From CADEED01 sp039931065 (lineage in GTDB: Bacteria; Pseudomonadota; Gammaproteobacteria; Steroidobacterales; Steroidobacteraceae), in contig JBDTSP010000023.1 in the NCBI GenBank assembly GCA_039931065.1, positions 1 through 64,000 on the forward strand: a stretch of DNA of 64,000 nt, written 5' to 3'. The notes under the pieces are model-generated. The model had not been told where the DNA came from, ran no database searches, and saw only the letters and a list, made by a program, of their open reading frames with translations. Below are positions 17,965-26,800 of this stretch, in pieces. A program made the position numbers and the translations under genes. Within the stretch, counting starts at the first letter, position 1, and the number at the start of each line of letters is the position of its first letter.

Positions 17965-18519
17965 ATGGGCAATCGTCTGAGCAAGATCTATACGCGCACA
18001 GGCGATGACGGCACGACGGGTCTCGGCGACGGGACCCGGGTTCCCAAGAATCACGCGCGCGTCGAGGCGTATGGCACGGTCGATGAGGCGAACAGCGCCT
18101 TGGGTGTCGTGCTGGCGGTGCCGGGTTTGCCGGCCGAGGTGTCGCGCTGCCTCGTCGAGATCCAGCATGACCTGTTCGATCTCGGTGGCGAGTTGTGTAT
18201 TCCCGGAATGGCCGTCATCAAGGCGCAACGCATCACGCAGCTCGAACAGGTGCTCGATGGGTTCAACGAACCATTACCCGCGCTCAAGGATTTCATCCTG
18301 CCGGGCGGCGGGCCTGCGGCCGCGGCCTGCCATCTCGCGCGCTGCGTCGTGCGGCGAGCCGAGCGCTGCGTGTGGACGCTCGCGTCGACCGAGCAGGTCA
18401 ACGTGGAAGTGCCGCAGTACCTCAACCGGTTGTCGGACCTGCTGTTCGTGATCGCGCGCGTGTTGGCGCGCCACGAGAATGGCTCAGAGGTGCTCTGGCG
18501 CCACGACCGCGGCCGTTAA
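17965..18519 (+). CDS. cob(I)alamin adenosyltransferase, PduO type
   Basis: Transfers the adenosyl group of ATP to cob(I)alamin, producing coenzyme B12. The PduO-type signature YTRTGDDGTTGL at the N-terminus is the ATP-binding segment, followed by the VDEANS motif and RAER-type helix residues. Length is 184 aa. The ATG at 17965 has GGAG at 17956-17959. It lies directly after btuB, so it should share the riboswitch-controlled transcript: uptake and activation together. The stop codon merges into the left arm of a long inverted repeat. Confidence 0.94.
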   Translation: MGNRLSKIYTRTGDDGTTGLGDGTRVPKNHARVEAYGTVDEANSALGVVLAVPGLPAEVSRCLVEIQHDLFDLGGELCIPGMAVIKAQRITQLEQVLDGFNEPLPALKDFILPGGGPAAAACHLARCVVRRAERCVWTLASTEQVNVEVPQYLNRLSDLLFVIARVLARHENGSEVLWRHDRGR

Positions 18520-18638
18520 AGGGGACATTCCGAGTTATTGAGAACAAAAAGCAACATGCCCAGGTGCGACGCGCACAATTGCCTCACCTAGATAGGCATG
18601 TTGTTTTTTGTTCTCAATAACTCGGAATGTCCCCTTTT
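18518..18638. repeat. long inverted repeat between convergent genes (REP-type core)
   Basis: Left arm 18518-18560 and right arm 18595-18638 are reverse complements over ~43 nt with one mismatch. The outer word is AAAGGGGACATTCCGAG. A ~34-nt loop holds a smaller hairpin (GTGCGACGCGCAC). The stop codon of the adenosyltransferase gene overlaps the left tip and the stop of ampD overlaps the right tip. A-runs inside the arms become U-runs in RNA, so it could terminate both transcripts. The AAAGGGGNCA word recurs near 50474. Confidence 0.9.
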
Positions 18639-19173
18639 ATCTGACCTTTGACCAGTCGAACGAGTCGCCCGGATCCGTCTTGCGGCCCGGCGCAACATCC
18701 GAATGCCCCACGATCCGCTCCCGCGTGATCGCCGGATACACCTCTAACAACATCGGCAACAACACGCGCAAGGCGGCGTATTGCGCCGCCTCATAGGGCA
18801 CTTCATCCGTGCCCTCACACTCAATGCCGATCGAGTAGTCGTTACAGGCCTCGCGCCCCTGCCACGCTGACTTCCCCGCGTGCCAGGAACGGTCGTTGAA
18901 CGAGACGAACTGCTCCACCTCGCCATTGCGGCGGATCAACAGGTGCGCCGAGACCCGCAACGCTGCGCGCTCGACGAACGAAGGATGTGCAGCCGCAGGC
19001 AGGTTGCCGGTGAACAATCGCGCCACCCACGGCCCGCCGAATTCTCCCGGCGGCAGGCTGATCCCGTGCAACACGATGAGATCGGGCGCGACTCCGGTCG
19101 GCCGTTCGTCGAAGAACGGAGACAATACTTGTTTTACGCCGGCCAGCAGGCCGGTAGCGACATCGACACGCAT
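18637..19173 (-). CDS. ampD: 1,6-anhydro-N-acetylmuramyl-L-alanine amidase AmpD
   Basis: Cytoplasmic zinc amidase that removes the peptide from anhydro-muropeptides during peptidoglycan recycling and so lowers AmpC-inducing signals. Zinc ligands match the family: His in IVLHGISLP near residue 35, His in VGHSDVAPG and Asp in KTDPGDSFDW. Length from the ATG at 19173 is 178 aa, as in E. coli AmpD; a longer frame adds an unrelated N-terminus. Divergent from bioA. Confidence 0.96.
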   Translation of the reverse strand: MRVDVATGLLAGVKQVLSPFFDERPTGVAPDLIVLHGISLPPGEFGGPWVARLFTGNLPAAAHPSFVERAALRVSAHLLIRRNGEVEQFVSFNDRSWHAGKSAWQGREACNDYSIGIECEGTDEVPYEAAQYAALRVLLPMLLEVYPAITRERIVGHSDVAPGRKTDPGDSFDWSKVR

Positions 19174-19242
19174 GACTGCTCCTCGCGGCCATCTTGCCAT
19201 ACCGCCATGCCACAATAGCCGCCCGCTTCTGGCCCGCGCACG

Positions 19243-20598
19243 ATGTCGAGCAACGACAACAAATCCTGGATGGAACGCGATCTCGCGCACGTATGGCATC
19301 CGTGCACGCAGATGAAGGATCACGAGACCGTGCCGATGATCCCGCTGCGCGCGGGCTCGGGTGTCTGGCTCGAAGACTTCGAAGGCATGCGATACCTCGA
19401 CGGCATCAGTTCGTGGTGGGTCAATCTGTTCGGCCACGCCAATCCGCGTATCAATGCCGCGTTACGTGAGCAGCTGGAAAAACTCGAACACGCGATATTC
19501 GCAGGCTTCACGCACGAGCCGGCGGTCACCCTGGCCGAACAGTTGCTGCGCCTCGCGCCGCCGGGTCTCAATCGATGTTTCTTCGCCGACAACGGCTCGG
19601 CCGCCATCGAAGTGGCGGTGAAGATGAGCTTTCATTTCTGGCGCAACAGCGGCCAGGAGCGCAAGACGCGTTTCATCACCCTTTCCAACAGTTATCACGG
19701 CGAAACGCTCGGTGCGCTCGCCGTCGGCGACGTCGATCTTTACAAGTCCATCTACCGCCCATTGTTGATGGACGTGATCACCGTGCCATCACCAGACGCC
19801 TTCACGCGCGCGACCGGCGCGAGTGAAGCCGAACACGCGGCGCTCATGTTCGAACATATGGAAAGCGCGCTTGCCCGGCATCATGCGGAAGTCGCGGCCG
19901 TCATCGTGGAGCCGCTGGTGCAATGCGCGGGCGGGATGCGCATGTACGATCCGCTCTATCTCAAACTACTGCGCGCAGCCTGCGACAAATATGGCGTACA
20001 TCTGATCGCGGATGAAATCGCGGTGGGATTCGGGCGCACCGGCACGATGTTCGCCTGCGAGCAGGCCGGTATCCGGCCTGACTACCTGTGCCTGTCGAAA
20101 GGATTGACCGGCGGTTACCTGCCGCTGTCCGTGGTGCTCACGACTGACTCCGTCTTCGACGCCTTCTACGACGAATACACGAAGCTGAATGCCTTCCTGC
20201 ATTCGCATAGTTATACGGGCAACCCGCTGGCCTGCGCTGCGGCCAACGCCACGCTCGCCATCTTTCGCGATGAACCCGTGCTCGAACGCAACCGCGCGAC
20301 CGCCAGGGCGATGCTGGGCAGCGTGGAACACCTGCGGAATCATCGCCACGTGGCCGAAATCCGCCAGCGCGGCATGATCCTCGCCATCGAACTGATGCAG
20401 GACCCGAAGACGCGCACGCCGTTCCCATGGCAGGAGCGCCGTGGCTTGCGTATCTATCGCCATGCGTTGTCGCGCGGGGCATTGATCCGGCCGATCGGCG
20501 CGACTATCTACTTCATGCCGCCCTACATCATCACTTCCGACGAGATTGCGCTGCTGGCGCAGATCGCGACCGAAGGCGTGGAGCTCGCGTGCGCCTGA
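19243..20598 (+). CDS. bioA: adenosylmethionine-8-amino-7-oxononanoate aminotransferase
   Basis: PLP enzyme of biotin synthesis that makes 7,8-diaminopelargonate with S-adenosylmethionine as amino donor. The N-terminal WHPCTQMKDHE, the SSWW substrate motif (GISSWWVN) and the PLP lysine Lys286 in CLSKGLTGG are present. Length (451 aa) is normal. The other bio genes are not in the window. The rsmE start overlaps its 3' end by 10 bp. Confidence 0.96.
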   Translation: MSSNDNKSWMERDLAHVWHPCTQMKDHETVPMIPLRAGSGVWLEDFEGMRYLDGISSWWVNLFGHANPRINAALREQLEKLEHAIFAGFTHEPAVTLAEQLLRLAPPGLNRCFFADNGSAAIEVAVKMSFHFWRNSGQERKTRFITLSNSYHGETLGALAVGDVDLYKSIYRPLLMDVITVPSPDAFTRATGASEAEHAALMFEHMESALARHHAEVAAVIVEPLVQCAGGMRMYDPLYLKLLRAACDKYGVHLIADEIAVGFGRTGTMFACEQAGIRPDYLCLSKGLTGGYLPLSVVLTTDSVFDAFYDEYTKLNAFLHSHSYTGNPLACAAANATLAIFRDEPVLERNRATARAMLGSVEHLRNHRHVAEIRQRGMILAIELMQDPKTRTPFPWQERRGLRIYRHALSRGALIRPIGATIYFMPPYIITSDEIALLAQIATEGVELACA

Positions 20599-21329
20599 CG
20601 CGCATCTTCGTCGCGGGGCCGCTGGCGGTCGGTATCCAGGCCGAGCTGCCGGCGCAGGCCGGCGCTCATCTCACGCGGGTGCTGCGGCTCGAGGCCGGCG
20701 CGCCGTTTACCCTGTTCAATGGTGCCGGCGGGGAATACGCTGCCTCATTGTTGCCGGGCAACGGCAAACAGGTGCTGGCGCGCGTCACGCGGCACGACGC
20801 CATCGAGCGTGAATCGCCGCTGCAGATCACCCTGCTGCAGGGAGTCGCCCGCGGCGAGCGCATGGACCTCATCGTCCAGAAGGCCACCGAGCTCGGCGTA
20901 TCGCGCATCGTCCCTGTGCTGGCCGAACGCTCCATCGTCAAGCTCGACGCGCACCAGCGTGAACGCAAACGCGACCACTGGCAGGCGATCGCGATTTCCG
21001 CCTGCGAACAATGTGGGCGGAACCGCGTGCCGGAAATCGGCGTGCCGCTGCCGCTCGGAGATTCCCTCGGCGGCCTGGCCGCCGATGCGCTGCGTTGCCT
21101 GCTGGCCGCGGATGCCGATGCGGCGCTCGCGAAAGCGGCGACGCAGAGCCGGCAACCGGTGGTGTTGCTGATCGGCCCCGAAGGCGGCCTCGCCGAGAAT
21201 GAGCGCAGTTTCGCGAGTTCGAATGGCTTCAGCGCGTACCGGCTGGGCCCGCGTGTCCTGCGCACCGAGACCGCAGGTCTGTCCGCGCTCGCGGTATTGC
21301 AGGCGGTAGCTGGAGATTTTGCGGCATGA
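20589..21329 (+). CDS. rsmE: 16S rRNA (uracil(1498)-N(3))-methyltransferase
   Basis: SPOUT-fold methyltransferase that modifies U1498 of 16S rRNA. It shows the N-terminal PUA-like domain (HLTRVLRLEAG), the KATELGV segment and the SAM knot motif LIGPEGGL near residue 196. Length from the GTG at 20589 is 246 aa, the usual RsmE size; an upstream ATG in frame lies deep in bioA and adds non-homologous sequence. The start overlaps bioA by 10 bp and the stop overlaps the next gene (ATGA), so the three are coupled. Confidence 0.94.
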   Translation: MRLTRIFVAGPLAVGIQAELPAQAGAHLTRVLRLEAGAPFTLFNGAGGEYAASLLPGNGKQVLARVTRHDAIERESPLQITLLQGVARGERMDLIVQKATELGVSRIVPVLAERSIVKLDAHQRERKRDHWQAIAISACEQCGRNRVPEIGVPLPLGDSLGGLAADALRCLLAADADAALAKAATQSRQPVVLLIGPEGGLAENERSFASSNGFSAYRLGPRVLRTETAGLSALAVLQAVAGDFAA

Positions 21330-21760
21330 GCGGCGCTTCCCAATGGTTCACATGGGCGCTGTTGTCGGCCGTGTTCGCCGCTCTCACTACGATATTTGCG
21401 AAGCTTGGCCTCGCCGGCGTCGACTCGGATTTCGCGACACTGATCCGAACCGCCGTCATCCTGATACTGCTCGCGATACTGGTCATGGCGACCGGCAAGT
21501 GGAGCAATCCACTGGCGTTGCCGCCGAAAACGCTCGGCTTCCTCTTTCTCTCTGCGCTGGCCACGGGCGCGTCCTGGGTGTGCTACTTCCGGGCGCTGCA
21601 GATGGGCGATGCCGCGCTGGTGGCGTCGGTCGACAAGGCGAGCCTGTTGTTGGTCGCGATCTTCGCGGTGTCGTTCCTGGACGAACGTCCCGGTGTGCGC
21701 GAATGGTTGGGGATTGCTCTGGTCAGCGCCGGGATCCTCGTGTTGGGATTGCGCCGTTAG
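21326..21760 (+). CDS. EamA-family membrane protein, single-domain
   Basis: Small (144 aa) hydrophobic protein with about five transmembrane helices forming one EamA (drug/metabolite transporter) domain. Full-length DMT transporters have two such domains, so this unit probably works as a dimer. Conserved features are FAKLGL, SWVCYFRALQMGDAA and the C-terminal SFLDERPG...G..L...G. The ATG overlaps the rsmE stop (ATGA). The substrate is unknown. Confidence 0.88.
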   Translation: MSGASQWFTWALLSAVFAALTTIFAKLGLAGVDSDFATLIRTAVILILLAILVMATGKWSNPLALPPKTLGFLFLSALATGASWVCYFRALQMGDAALVASVDKASLLLVAIFAVSFLDERPGVREWLGIALVSAGILVLGLRR

Positions 21761-21787
21761 CCGTCTCCACGCGTCGCGAGAGCACAC

Positions 21788-22129
21788 ATGTACGAATCGA
21801 AGAACCAGAAACCACTCGAGCGCCCGCGCTTCGTGCGCCGCATGCTCGCGCATACCGCCCTCGCCTCGAGCGTCATGGCCGTTTCGATCGGCATCGGCAT
21901 GTGGGGTTATTGCCAGTTCGAACACCTGCCGGCCCTCGACGGCTTCCTCAACACCGCGATGCTGCTGGGCGGCATGGGGCCGGTGAATCCGCCCGTGACC
22001 GACGCGGGAAAATTGTTTGCGGGGTTCTTCGCGCTGTATGCCGGCCTGGTTTTCATCGTGACTGCAGCACTGCTGTTCACGCCTTTGCTGCACCGGCTGA
22101 TGCATCACTTCCACTGGGACGACAAGTGA
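21788..22129 (+). CDS. small two-helix membrane protein with degenerate ion-channel pore pattern
   Basis: Protein of 113 aa with hydrophobic helices at about residues 24-45 and 78-98. Between them lies LLGGMGPVNP, followed by PVTDAGKLFAGFFALYAGL. The second part resembles the segment after the selectivity filter in two-helix K+ channels (P.T..GK.F...YAL.G), but the TVGYGD filter itself is replaced by LLGGMGP. Selective K+ conduction is therefore doubtful. The gene follows the EamA gene by 27 bp and precedes the HipA-like gene by 28 bp. Channel ancestry is inference. Confidence 0.75.
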   Translation: MYESKNQKPLERPRFVRRMLAHTALASSVMAVSIGIGMWGYCQFEHLPALDGFLNTAMLLGGMGPVNPPVTDAGKLFAGFFALYAGLVFIVTAALLFTPLLHRLMHHFHWDDK

Positions 22130-22157
22130 TCGGACCTTTGATCGGGAATGGCGGCGC

Positions 22158-22940
22158 ATGAAGCTCCGCACCGTCAGCGCCACCCGCTACGTCACGCCGC
22201 TGCGTGAGGGCGGGTCGTTGCCCGCGATCGTCGAAGCGGACGACGCGGGCATGTACGTACTCAAGTTCCGCGGCGCCGGGCAGGGACCGAAAGTGCTGGT
22301 GGCGGAAATCATCGTCGGTGAACTGGCGCGCGCCGCCGGCCTCGCCATACCCGAGATCGTCTTCATCGAGCTGGACCCGGACCTGGCCCGGGCCGAGCCG
22401 GACGCGGAGATTCAGCAGCTCATGCGTGCCAGCGCCGGACTCAATCTCGCCTTCGACTATCTACCAGGCTCGGTCACCTTCGATCCGGTCGTCGACAAAC
22501 CCGACGAGTTGCTGGCATCTTCCATCGTCTGGCTCGACGCCTGCACCAGCAACGTCGATCGCACCGCTCGCAACGCCAACATGCTCATGTGGCACCGGCG
22601 CCTGTGGTTGATAGATCACGGCGCCGCCCTTTATTTTCACCACGGCTGGAGCGCAGGCTCCGACACGTCCGCAAATCCGTTCCCGGCCATCAAGGATCAC
22701 GTGTTGCTGAAATACGCGGCCCGGCTCGGCGAAGCGGACGCCGCCCTGTCCGCCCGTATCACGCCCGAGCTCATCGGCGAGGTGGTCGCGCTGGTTCCCG
22801 ATGCGTGGCTGGCCACCGACCAAGCGTTTGCGACGCCTGCCGCGGCCCGCGCGGCCTATGTTCAACATCTGTCGCGGCGCCTGCAGGCGCCGCGTGCATT
22901 TCTCGAGGAGGCACAACGTGCACGCGCAGCGCTCTTATGA
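22158..22940 (+). CDS. HipA-family kinase-like protein
   Basis: Protein of 260 aa with a compact HipA/PI3K-type kinase core. The ATP-lysine is likely Lys36 in YVLKFRG. The catalytic segment shows Asp134 and Asn139 (DRTARNAN), with a metal-binding Asp153 in IDHGAAL. It is much shorter than E. coli HipA (440 aa) and lacks the N-terminal subdomain. The next gene encodes a DUF3037 protein and overlaps it by 23 bp; this pairing recurs in many genomes. Whether it phosphorylates a protein such as a tRNA synthetase or acts as a toxin is unknown. Confidence 0.85.
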   Translation: MKLRTVSATRYVTPLREGGSLPAIVEADDAGMYVLKFRGAGQGPKVLVAEIIVGELARAAGLAIPEIVFIELDPDLARAEPDAEIQQLMRASAGLNLAFDYLPGSVTFDPVVDKPDELLASSIVWLDACTSNVDRTARNANMLMWHRRLWLIDHGAALYFHHGWSAGSDTSANPFPAIKDHVLLKYAARLGEADAALSARITPELIGEVVALVPDAWLATDQAFATPAAARAAYVQHLSRRLQAPRAFLEEAQRARAALL

Positions 22941-23316
22941 CTACGCGGTGATCCGCGTGGTACCGCGCGTGGAACGCCAGGAGTTCGTGAACGCCGGCGT
23001 CATCGTCTGGTGCAAGGAACAGGATTTCCTCGAAGCGCGCATCGAACTCGACGACGCGCGTGTGCGCATGCTCGACGGGTCGGTCGATATCGAAGCAGTG
23101 CGCCGGCATCTCGCGAGCATCCCGATCATCTGCGCGGGCGGCAAGGACTCGGGGCCGATTGGCAAACTATCGAAGCGCGAACGTTTCGACTGGCTGGTGG
23201 CGCCGCGCAGCACGATCATCCAGACCTCGACCGTGCATACCGGTCGTTGCAACGAACTCGACGCGACGCTCGAACATCTGCTCGACGCCATGGTGCGACC
23301 GGTGGGTGCCGGGTAG
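22918..23316 (+). CDS. DUF3037 domain protein, partner of HipA-like kinase
   Basis: Protein of 132 aa matching DUF3037: N-terminal YDYAVIRVVPRVERQEFVN, internal WCKEQDFLEA, and C-terminal R..TIIQ motif. No enzymatic residues are recognisable. The GTG at 22918 was chosen because a strong Shine-Dalgarno GAGGAG (22905-22910) sits at good spacing, although this lies inside the kinase gene. Translational coupling suggests a complex. The last codons and TAG stop are provided by the left arm of an inverted repeat. Confidence 0.85.
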   Translation: MHAQRSYDYAVIRVVPRVERQEFVNAGVIVWCKEQDFLEARIELDDARVRMLDGSVDIEAVRRHLASIPIICAGGKDSGPIGKLSKRERFDWLVAPRSTIIQTSTVHTGRCNELDATLEHLLDAMVRPVGAG

Positions 23317-23400
23317 GGGTTCTCGGGGTTTGCCGAGAAACCGAGCAGACACTTTATGAACGCCTCAAACGGCGAACCCCGAGAACCCCCACCCGGCACC
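23305..23400. repeat. long inverted repeat between convergent genes (CCGGGTAGGG core)
   Basis: Arms 23305-23335 and 23370-23400 are complementary over 31 nt with two mismatches, both tolerated as G-U pairs in one RNA strand. The ~34-nt loop includes a shorter pairing. The left arm supplies the TAG stop of the DUF3037 gene. A tandem duplicate word GGCACCGCTATTC (about 23396-23420) on the right supplies the stop of chpC. The word CCGGGTAGGG is shared with the element at 45833. Confidence 0.9.
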
Positions 23401-23415
23401 GCTATTCCGGCACCG

Positions 23416-23892
23416 CTATTCGACGAGGACGGAGGTCTCCTCGGAAATCATTTCTTCGATGCGTTCTAGATCGGGAATCCACGGTGCCTCATTGATCATG
23501 CGCACCTGGGAGATGATCGGCGTACGTTCGGGAAAAGTTTTGGTCGGATCGGCCCGCAGGATGTCTGCGCTGACGCGCACCAGCTGCGGGAAGCCCTGCG
23601 ACACCATTCCGTAGTAACCACCTTCCACCTGCGACCCGAGCGCGAACAACACCACCACGCGCGTGCGACCCGTGAGCGGCGGAATAGTCTGGCCACAGGT
23701 CCCTTCAAAAGAGATCAGCGGAATTTGACGGCTTCCCCAGGCAAACATGCCGAGGTACCACGGCGGCGCGCCGGGCATCTCCGACGGAGTCTGGAAGCCG
23801 ACCACTTCCGCGACGCACGATCGCGGCACGATCAGGCGGCCGTCGAGCAGCGGGATCAGCAGGCTGTAGATCTCGGAAATTCTCTCCGCCAT
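23416..23892 (-). CDS. chpC: CheW-like chemotaxis protein, ChpC
   Basis: CheW-domain protein (158 aa) expected to couple receptors to the ChpA kinase in the type IV pilus chemosensory pathway. The CheW pattern is visible (IPLLDGRLIVPRSCVAEVV, then WYLGMFAWGSRQIPLISFE). It begins 2 bp after chpA on the same strand, the Pseudomonas chpC position except that the chpB methylesterase is absent between them. Name by context and domain. Confidence 0.85.
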   Translation of the reverse strand: MAERISEIYSLLIPLLDGRLIVPRSCVAEVVGFQTPSEMPGAPPWYLGMFAWGSRQIPLISFEGTCGQTIPPLTGRTRVVVLFALGSQVEGGYYGMVSQGFPQLVRVSADILRADPTKTFPERTPIISQVRMINEAPWIPDLERIEEMISEETSVLVE

Positions 23893-23894
23893 GA

Positions 23895-26800
23895 TCAGTT
23901 AGCCTCCCGCAGGTGTTGCTCGCGGCGGCGCGCGATCAACGGCTCGATGGCCTCGAGCAACTGCGCTTCCTGGTACGGCTTGCCGAGGTAATCGTCGACT
24001 CCGATCTCGATGGCGCGCGCGCGGTGTTTCTCACCGACCCGCGAGGTGATCATGATGATCGGGATCACCGCCAGGCGCGGATCCGCGCGCACCTGCGTCG
24101 CGACCTCGTAACCGTCCATCCGCGGCATTTCGATGTCGAGCAGGATGATGTCGGGCGTATGTTCCTGGAGCATTTCCATCGCGTCCACGCCGTCGCGCGC
24201 GGTCAACACGCGCATGCCGTTGCGCTCCAGCAGTCGCTGCGTCACGCGGCGTACGGTGATCGAGTCGTCGACCACCAACGCCACGCTGCGGGTGTCCGTC
24301 TTCTCGCGCGGCATCACCGGCTCGGTGCGCGCGCGGAAATCGGTGCGCACCAGCGCGCCGATGTCGAGAATGATGACGATGCGCCCGTCGCCGAGAATCG
24401 TGGCACCGGAAATTCCGCGGATCGCGGAGATCTGCGGCCCGACGCTCTTCACCACGATCTCGCGGCTGCCGACCAGTTCGTCGGTGACGAGACCGGTGGA
24501 ATGTTCGCCGGCGCGCACCAGGATGACCGGCACGGTCACATCGCCATCCGGCAGCGGACCCGGCTCGCGCCCGACGTAGAACGCCAGGTGCTGGAATTTG
24601 TATTTCTGCCCGCCGTATTCGAATGGCGGAGCGTCGCTGCCCAGGTGGGCTTCGACTTCCGTACGCGACAGGCGCACCACACCTTCGACGGTGGGCAGCG
24701 GCAGTGCGTACAACTCGTCGTTGGCGCGCAGGATGAGCGCGTGGCTGATCGCCAGCGTCAATGGCAGGCGGATGGTGAAGCGCGAGCCCTCACCCAGCTT
24801 CGTCTCCATGTGCAACGCGCCGCCTAGCTTCTTGATCTCGCTCGCGACCACGTCCATGCCCACGCCGCGGCCGGACAACGTGCTGACCGCGCCCGCCGTC
24901 GAGAAGCCGGGTTCGAGCACGAGCTGCAGGATGTCTTCGTCGGAGAGCTGCTGATCGGAGCGCACCATGCCGAGCGAAATGCCCTTGTCACGGATCGCCT
25001 TGAGATTCATGCCGGCGCCGTCGTCGGAAACCTCGACCACGACCTCCGAGCCTTCGCGATGCAGCGCGATGGTGATCGTGCCGCTCTCGTTCTTGCCGGC
25101 CTTCTTGCGGTCTTCGGGCTTCTCGATGCCGTGCGCGACCGCGTTGCGCAGCATGTGTTCGAACGGCGGCATCATGCGCTCGAGCACTTGCCGGTCGAGC
25201 TCGCCGGAGGCGCCTTCGATCGCGAGCTCGGCCTTCTTGCCCGTGTCGGTGGCCGCCTGGCGCACGATGCGCGCGAGGCGCTGCACGTGGCGCTGGAACG
25301 GCACCATGCGGGTACGCATCAGGCCGTTCTGCAGTTCGGTGATGGTACGCGCCTGCTGCGTCAACAGGTTCTGCGTGTCCTTGGTGAGGTTCTCGAGCAG
25401 CTGCTGGATGCTGCCGACGTCGTTGGCGGTTTCGGCGAGGCCGCGCGAAAACTGCTGGATCGACGAATAACGATCGAGCTCGAGCGGATCGAACTCGCCG
25501 CGCTGCCCGCCCTCTTCTTCGTAGCGATGCAGGATCTGCGCTTCGGTTTCGAGCTCGAGCTTGCGCAGCTGTTCCTTGAGGCGCGTGACCGTGCGCGACA
25601 ATTCACCGACGTTGAAGTCGATCGAGCCGATCTGCTGTTCGAGACGGGCGCGCGCGATACTCGCCTCGCCAGAATTGTTGAGCAACTGGTCCAGCAACTC
25701 GGCGTCGACACGTGCAAGTTCCGGACGATCGGCCGGAGCGGCCGGTTCGCGTCCCGGAGGGACGGCACCGGGCGGCAGCAATGGGCCATCGGAGTCGACA
25801 TCTTTGGCGTAACCCGCGGAGATCGGATCTTTCGCGGCAGCGCGCATAACGACCGACGTGGGCTCAGGCGCCGGCGTCGGAGTCACGATGGTCGCAACCG
25901 GGATCACAGGCGGCGGCGCCCACACGGGCGCGAGCACCGGCGGTTCGGCGATGGCTTCATCGCGCGGTGGGGGCGGCGACATCGGCATCGGTGTCGGCAC
26001 GGCCGACAGTGTCGGAATGGACGGCGGCGTGGGCTTCGGCGGCGGCGCGAAGAATGCGGGCGCGGGTTCGGCTTCGAGTTCGGGCTTCGGCTCTGGGGCC
26101 ATCATCACGGGTATCGGCGCGGAGACTGGCGCGGGCGCTTGCACCGCCGGAGCGGCAGCGGCACTGCCCGGAGTGCTGAGTGCATGGATCTTCGCGATCA
26201 ATCCGCGCGCGGTGGTCACGCCTTTCCCGGTACTGACGGATTCACGCATACGCGCCAATTCGTCGAGCGCCGTCTGTGCCAGACCGAAGGCGCGATCGTC
26301 AGCCGGGATCACCCCGCTGTCGATCTGCATGAAAAGGGTTTCGAGCTCATGACTCAGATCGCCCATGGGCATGAGGCCAGCCATGCGCGCGCCGCCCTTC
26401 AACGTATGCAGCGGACGCTTCAGTGCATCGAGTCCATCGACGCTGCTGCGATTCTCGTTCCACTCGGCCAGTGCGCCCTGCGAAGCATCGATGAGCTCGA
26501 CCGCCTCGTCGGTGAAGATGCTGGCGATTTCCTGATCGAAATCGGTCAACACGTCTTCGACCACGTCAGCGACGGGCGCGGCAGCCGCTATTGCTTGTGG
26601 GGAACTGGGTGGAAAGGAAGCGGGAGGCGCCGCGACCGCCGGCGCGACAGGAGGCGGGGCCGCATGCGCGAGCGGCTGCGGGTCGGCCGCGAGTTCCGCG
26701 GCGCGCGCGGCAGCGACGATGCGCTGCTCGAGTTCTTCTGTGGCCTGTTCGATTCGAGCCTGCAATGCACCGTGCGACTGGAAGAACCCGGTCGACTCAT

